From an uncultured Spirochaetales bacterium (GTDB taxonomy: Bacteria > UBP6 > UBA1177), in NCBI GenBank assembly GCA_902780365.1, contig CACZFE010000083.1, positions 1 to 7,142 on the forward strand: a DNA stretch of 7,142 nt, read 5' to 3'. Shown here piece after piece: positions 5,635-7,142 of this stretch. The notes beneath the pieces were generated by a model, which saw only the letters and a list, made by a program, of their open reading frames with translations, was not told the origin of the DNA and searched no databases. Within the stretch, counting starts at the first letter, position 1; every line of letters begins with the position of its first letter. The position numbers were made by a program, and so were the translations under genes.

Positions 5635-6884
5635 CTTTTTTTGTCTGCTGATGATGATAATTTTCCTTCTTTTATGAAAAAACTTTTTTTGTTATTGAGC
5701 GCTTTTTCAAGCTGGAGCGTTCTTGTTGCGGAAAGATTCCTGAAATTGCCCGAAATGTCGAACGGTGCTGTCCAGACTCTTTCGTAGGTGTAAAGCAGAG
5801 GATCGACTGTTTTGCCGTCCTGCATGACCGTAAAATGAAGGTGCGGAGCTGTCGAACGTCCGGTGTTGCCGGCTCCCGCTATGATTTCGCCGCGAGTCAC
5901 TTTCCTGCCGTTTGTGGTCAGGAATCTGTTCAAGTGTCCGTAGATCGTGCGCAGACCGTTGCCGTGATCCACTACGATCGCCTTTCCGAGCCCTCCTTTT
6001 TCCCCTGCGAAAATAACAGTCCCGCTTTCGGCTGCGCGGACCGGAGTGTCGATTTTAGCCAGAACATCGACTCCGCTGTGGAACTTTTTGTGTTTGTTGA
6101 ACGGGTCTTTGCGTGTGCCGTAGTAGCTCGTTATTCTGCCGCTGTCTATCGGGGCGCGGAAAAATCCGGGAGGCGAGAGGACTACGGTGTGGCCCGAAAC
6201 GAAGTAATCGCCGTAAATGTAGTCGCGGAACGCGGTCATCGTGAAGTCGCCCAAAGTTTCGCTTTTGACCGAAAAACCGAGTATCCCGTAGATCTTCACG
6301 AGAATGTCGCCGTCGAATATCCCTTTCACCATAAACGTTATCGAATCGCCCGGTTTGAGCTTGTCGAGGATGCCCCAGTCCCAGATAAGACGCTCTTTTG
6401 CTATCTCGTAAAACTGCGGATCGTCGTTCGCAAACGAGTTTTTTATCGTGTAAAAACGGATCATCGTCTTTTCTTCAAGGTCGATAGGCTCGTTTTTTCT
6501 GACAAATTCACGTCCGCGGCGGACAAACGAGATTTTTTCCCCTTTTGAGTTGTTTTTGTAGTGGTGCAGGTCATAGGAAAGCGTTTTGTTGCCGGCCGTC
6601 GTCACGGAAAAGACGTCGCCGTTCATAAACTTCGTGAGTCCCGCCTGCTTTTTGTAGAGTTTTTTTGCGTTGTCCCAAGTGTCGCTTCCCAGTATCTCGG
6701 CGAAAAAATCGTTGTAGGAACTTTCAGGGACCTGCAGATGAGTCGTTTCGATGATTTTTTTACCGCTTTTGTTGTCCCAGCCGAGGTCGAAGTTCACATC
6801 TTTTTTCAGTGATTCGAAGTAGAGGAATGCGGAGAGCGCCGCAATGAGTGAAACCACAACGAATGCCAGGACGATTTTCTTCAT
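5631..6884 (-). CDS. M23 (LytM/lysostaphin-type) metallopeptidase with N-terminal membrane segment
   Basis: This 417-residue protein starts with a hydrophobic segment (about residues 4-23), an uncleaved anchor or a signal peptide without a clear cleavage site. The middle (about 40-235) is an unassigned region containing LKPGDSITFMVKG. The C-terminal peptidase domain begins near APIDSGRITSYYGTRKDPF (244-262). It has all expected residues: H269 and D273 in HSGVD and H350 in HLHF as zinc ligands, and H317 in YGH and H348 as catalytic histidines. The family cleaves peptide cross-links in peptidoglycan, so a role in wall remodelling outside the cytoplasmic membrane is inferred. An active site this complete argues against a degenerate EnvC- or NlpD-like activator. 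The ATG overlaps the TGA of the ABC ATPase gene (ATGA), and its own stop overlaps the next start in the same way. Upstream Shine-Dalgarno matches are weak, which fits coupling. Confidence 0.92.
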   Translation of the reverse strand: MKKIVLAFVVVSLIAALSAFLYFESLKKDVNFDLGWDNKSGKKIIETTHLQVPESSYNDFFAEILGSDTWDNAKKLYKKQAGLTKFMNGDVFSVTTAGNKTLSYDLHHYKNNSKGEKISFVRRGREFVRKNEPIDLEEKTMIRFYTIKNSFANDDPQFYEIAKERLIWDWGILDKLKPGDSITFMVKGIFDGDILVKIYGILGFSVKSETLGDFTMTAFRDYIYGDYFVSGHTVVLSPPGFFRAPIDSGRITSYYGTRKDPFNKHKKFHSGVDVLAKIDTPVRAAESGTVIFAGEKGGLGKAIVVDHGNGLRTIYGHLNRFLTTNGRKVTRGEIIAGAGNTGRSTAPHLHFTVMQDGKTVDPLLYTYERVWTAPFDISGNFRNLSATRTLQLEKALNNKKSFFIKEGKLSSSADKKR

Positions 6885-7142
6885 AAATTATTGATCTTGT
6901 TGGATATTCTTGTTTGGGCCGAGGAGTCGAAGAAGTGAAGTTTCTCATGTTTCAAAGAGAGTGCGATTTTGCTTCCGATGTCGAAGTTTCTCGCTTTTTC
7001 CGATTCTGTTTCAACTGTTATTTTCAGATTTTCCGAAACTGAAACGTGAATGAGTGACATTCTGCCCAAAGCCTCGACGATTTCGACGATTCCGGTTATT
7101 TCAGGTTCTTTTTCATCGAAAAGGAAGTCCTGAGGACGAGCT
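6881..7142 (-). CDS. Sugar-type ABC transporter ATP-binding protein, C-terminal fragment (TOBE region)
   Basis: Only the last 86 residues are present; the gene runs off the right edge. The segment starts ARPQDFLF, corresponding to the [GI]RPED motif at the start of the regulatory C-terminal domain of MalK/UgpC/MsmX-type ATPases. It continues with a TOBE-like stretch (ITGIVEIVEALGRMSLIHV, later DIGSKIALSL) and ends with HFFDSSAQTRIS, equivalent to the usual hlFD-x-x-tG-x-rI ending. In the complete family these ATPases power carbohydrate uptake with two permeases and a binding protein; none of those partners is visible. The Walker motifs lie outside the window, so the call rests on this tail alone. 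The TGA overlaps the ATG of the M23 gene by two bases, making it the first visible gene of the overlapping operon. The TTG at 7069 within the fragment is an internal Leu codon, not a start. Confidence 0.8.
   Translation of the reverse strand, partial: ARPQDFLFDEKEPEITGIVEIVEALGRMSLIHVSVSENLKITVETESEKARNFDIGSKIALSLKHEKLHFFDSSAQTRISNKINNL

Noticed and set aside
5835..6548. A 237-codon open frame on the plus strand opposite the M23 gene
   Set aside because: The opposite strand encodes a complete peptidase with every active-site residue. This frame shows no family features and is an antisense shadow.
6881..7069. A stand-alone 62-residue protein starting at TTG 7069
   Set aside because: The same frame continues upstream to the window edge with typical sugar ABC ATPase sequence (ARPQDF), so the TTG is an internal Leu codon of a truncated gene.

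Overview
All recognisable genes in this window lie on the minus strand and read from right to left. The main block, about 657-7142, is a compact, ordinary-looking bacterial chromosome segment. It encodes membrane-anchored RNase Y, a YmdB-type phosphodiesterase, a folate-salvage enzyme and a set of envelope or carbohydrate-related proteins. A probable lipoprotein with a beta-propeller, an M23 peptidase with an N-terminal membrane segment and a CBM9-like domain fit an anaerobic, possibly diderm, gut or sediment bacterium. The lineage cannot be fixed from the sequence alone. RNase Y argues against a typical enteric gammaproteobacterium.

Upstream module (right side, 3692-7142). Four genes overlap by 1-4 bases: the C-terminal end of a sugar-type ABC transporter ATPase (cut by the window edge), an M23/LytM-family peptidase with all expected zinc and catalytic residues, a PQQ-type beta-propeller lipoprotein, and a 184-residue CBM9-like protein without a signal peptide. 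Their junctions (ATGA, ATGA, TAATG) indicate one translationally coupled operon. The function shared by the last three is not known from sequence.

Downstream module (3020-3577, 1444-3006, 657-1442). 5-formyltetrahydrofolate cyclo-ligase, rny and ymdB are spaced by 13 and 1 bases. They appear to be driven from a 115-base AT-rich stretch (3578-3692) that holds a good -35 box, a 7-bp hairpin followed by a T-rich tract, and a strong Shine-Dalgarno. The ATG that gives the longest cyclo-ligase frame lies in the hairpin, so I place the start at an internal TTG.

Left end (1-656). Beyond the ymdB stop codon the character changes. A GC-rich imperfect palindrome with a T tract (615-650) resembles an ISL3-type insertion-sequence end, though I am not certain. 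Then comes about 110 bp with no gene, a promoter overlapped by a perfect 9-bp inverted repeat, and the first 150 residues of an unrecognised protein of Clostridia-like style, ending where a possible helix-turn-helix begins. This end may be horizontally acquired, or the contig may be joined there.

I found no tRNA, rRNA, CRISPR array or complete mobile element, and no clear candidate for a wholly new system. The most interesting points are the left-end junction, the leader and unusual start of the cyclo-ligase gene, and the overlapping four-gene envelope operon.
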